Assembly (NCBI GenBank): GCA_903831925.1
Contig: CAIKZV010000356.1
Span: 1-5,572, forward strand
Source of the DNA: an uncultured Burkholderiales bacterium
GTDB taxonomy: Bacteria; Pseudomonadota; Gammaproteobacteria; Burkholderiales; Burkholderiaceae_E
DNA: 5,572 nucleotides
Reading direction: 5' to 3'
The position numbers were made by a program, and so were the translations under genes. Shown here piece by piece: positions 4,063 to 5,572 of this stretch. The notes below the pieces were generated by a model that did not search any database, had not been told where the DNA came from, and saw nothing but the letters and a program-made list of their open reading frames with translations. Positions within the stretch are counted from its first letter, which is position 1; each line of letters begins with the position of its first letter.

Positions 4063-5572
4063 ATGACCGACCGCATCGACATCCACGGCCTGAAGGTCGC
4101 CCGCCCGCTGTACGACATGATCGAGCGTGAAGCGCTGCCGGGCACCGGCATCGCCTCCGACACTTTCTGGACGGGGCTGTCATCGCTGGTCCATGAATTC
4201 GGGCCGCGCAATCGAGTCCTGCTCGACAAGCGCGACGCTCTGCAGTCGATGATCGACGGCTGGCACACCGCACGACGCGGTCAGCCCCACGATGCCGCAG
4301 CCTACACCGCCTTCCTGGAGGAGATCGGCTACCTGTTGCCCGAAGGGCCCGACTTCAAGGTCGAGACGCAAGGCGTCGACCCCGAAATCGCCAGCATTCC
4401 CGGCCCGCAGCTGGTGGTGCCGGTCATGAACGCCCGCTATGCGCTCAATGCCGCCAATGCCCGCTGGGGCAGCCTCTACGACGCGCTCTATGGCACCGAT
4501 GCCATGGGCGATGCACCGCAGCCCGGGGGCTACGATCCGGTTCGAGGCGCACGCGTGATCGCCTGGGCCAAGGGCTTTCTCGATGAGATCGCACCGCTTG
4601 CCCGCGCAAGCCATGCCGCGGTCACCGGCTACTCGATCGTCGATGGCACGCTCGTCGCCCAGACCGCCGCCGGCCCGACCGGTCTGGCCGATGCCTCGCG
4701 CCTTGCGGGCTATCGCGGTACCGCGCAGGCGCCCTCGGCGGTGCTGCTCAAGCACAACTATCTGCATGCCGAGATCGTGATTGATGCGGCGCATTCGATC
4801 GGCAAGACCGATCCGGCAGGGGTGGCCGACGTGATGCTCGAAGCGGCGATCACCACCATCATGGATTGCGAGGATTCGGTGGCTGCGGTCGATGCTGCCG
4901 ACAAGGCGCTCGCCTATCGCAACTGGCTGGGCCTGATGAACGGCACGCTGGTCGAGACGGTCGCCAAGGGCGGCGGGTCGTTTGAGCGTCGCCTTGCAGC
5001 CGATCGCGTCTATACGCTTCCCACCGGCGGATCGATCTCGCTCAAGGGCCGCTCGCTGATGCTGGTGCGCAATGTCGGGCATCTGATGACCAACCCGGCG
5101 GTGCTCGATCGCGACGGCAACGAGGCCTTCGAAGGCCTGCTCGATGCGATGTGCACGGTCACCATCGCGCTGCACGACCTCAAGAAAACGGACGGCCTTC
5201 GCAATTCAGTCGCGCATTCGGTCTACATCGTCAAACCCAAGATGCACGGCCCGGAAGAAGTGGCCTTTGCCAACGACATCTTCACCCATGTCGAAGAGGC
5301 GCTCGGCCTGCCGGCCAACACCGTCAAGATCGGCATCATGGACGAAGAGCGTCGCACCACGGTCAACCTCAAGGAGTGCATCCGTGCGGCCAGCCAGCGG
5401 GTGGTCTTCATCAACACCGGCTTCCTCGATCGCACCGGCGACGAGATCCACACCGCCATGGAGGCCGGCCCCATGGTGCGCAAGGACGCCATGAAGGCCG
5501 AGCCGTGGCTGGCGTCATACGAAAAGCGCAACGTCGAGATCGGCCTGGCCACGGGCTTTCCCGGCCACGCCC
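4063..5572 (+). CDS. glcB: Malate synthase G (C-terminal part cut by the window edge)
   Basis: This cytoplasmic Mg-dependent enzyme condenses glyoxylate and acetyl-CoA to malate and CoA, in the glyoxylate bypass or glycolate use. The frame is open for 503 codons to the right edge; family G is about 720 residues, so the C-terminal third with the catalytic Asp (E. coli Asp631) is outside. The N-terminal part starts MTDRIDIHGLKVARPLYDMI. Hallmarks are NARWGSLYDALYGTDA (132-147), KHNYLHAEIVID (230-241), IMDCEDSVAAVDAA (266-279) and MLVRNVGHLMTNP (333-345), with Arg336 matching catalytic Arg338 of E. coli. They continue with YIVKPKMHGPEEVAF, GIMDEERRTTVNL (Glu428, Mg ligand) and FLDRTGDE (Asp456, Mg ligand). 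The long insertion-bearing architecture separates it from malate synthase A. One local oddity is RNSVAHSVYIV where RNSRxGSxY is usual. It is transcribed away from the five-gene set. Confidence 0.97.
   Translation, partial: MTDRIDIHGLKVARPLYDMIEREALPGTGIASDTFWTGLSSLVHEFGPRNRVLLDKRDALQSMIDGWHTARRGQPHDAAAYTAFLEEIGYLLPEGPDFKVETQGVDPEIASIPGPQLVVPVMNARYALNAANARWGSLYDALYGTDAMGDAPQPGGYDPVRGARVIAWAKGFLDEIAPLARASHAAVTGYSIVDGTLVAQTAAGPTGLADASRLAGYRGTAQAPSAVLLKHNYLHAEIVIDAAHSIGKTDPAGVADVMLEAAITTIMDCEDSVAAVDAADKALAYRNWLGLMNGTLVETVAKGGGSFERRLAADRVYTLPTGGSISLKGRSLMLVRNVGHLMTNPAVLDRDGNEAFEGLLDAMCTVTIALHDLKKTDGLRNSVAHSVYIVKPKMHGPEEVAFANDIFTHVEEALGLPANTVKIGIMDEERRTTVNLKECIRAASQRVVFINTGFLDRTGDEIHTAMEAGPMVRKDAMKAEPWLASYEKRNVEIGLATGFPGHA

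Noticed and set aside
4180..5175. Long minus-strand open frame (331 codons) opposite malate synthase G
   Set aside because: It lies wholly within the well-conserved glcB frame. The His/Arg/Gly-rich translation shows no domain and mirrors the glcB codon pattern.

Overview
The window is GC-rich proteobacterial DNA. A YceH (UPF0502) gene, a GlcB-type malate synthase, and several catabolic-type enzymes (acyl-CoA dehydrogenase, dienelactone hydrolase family, 2-hydroxychromene-2-carboxylate isomerase family) together suggest an aerobic, metabolically versatile beta- or gammaproteobacterium, more likely beta. This assignment is an inference from gene content and codon usage, not from a marker gene.

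Layout: five genes lie on the minus strand, so in transcription order they read right to left. They are an alpha/beta-fold hydrolase-like protein (3927-3040), yceH (3027-2329, only 12 bases after the previous stop), a kappa-GST/DsbA-fold isomerase with a TTG start (2192-1581), a dienelactone-hydrolase-family protein (1537-875), and an acyl-CoA dehydrogenase (809-1) that leaves the window at the left edge without a stop. Gaps are 12, 136, 43 and 65 bases. The 136-base gap carries a 15-bp tandem repeat, and the 65-base gap carries a perfect 10-bp palindrome. A 135-base divergent promoter region (3928-4062) separates this set from malate synthase G on the plus strand (from 4063), which runs off the right edge after 503 codons.

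Function: malate synthase G condenses glyoxylate with acetyl-CoA, which supports growth on acetate, fatty acids or glycolate. The acyl-CoA dehydrogenase, dienelactone-type hydrolase and glutathione-dependent isomerase are typical of degradation of acyl-CoA, cyclic or aromatic compounds, but nothing in the window fixes a substrate. YceH is a conserved protein of unresolved role and is probably a passenger in this cluster.

No mobile element, CRISPR array, RNA gene or clearly new system was found. The most notable points are the hydrolase-like protein that lacks the usual catalytic His and the Gly-rich nucleophile elbow, its possible leaderless promoter, and the small repeats and palindromes in the gaps.
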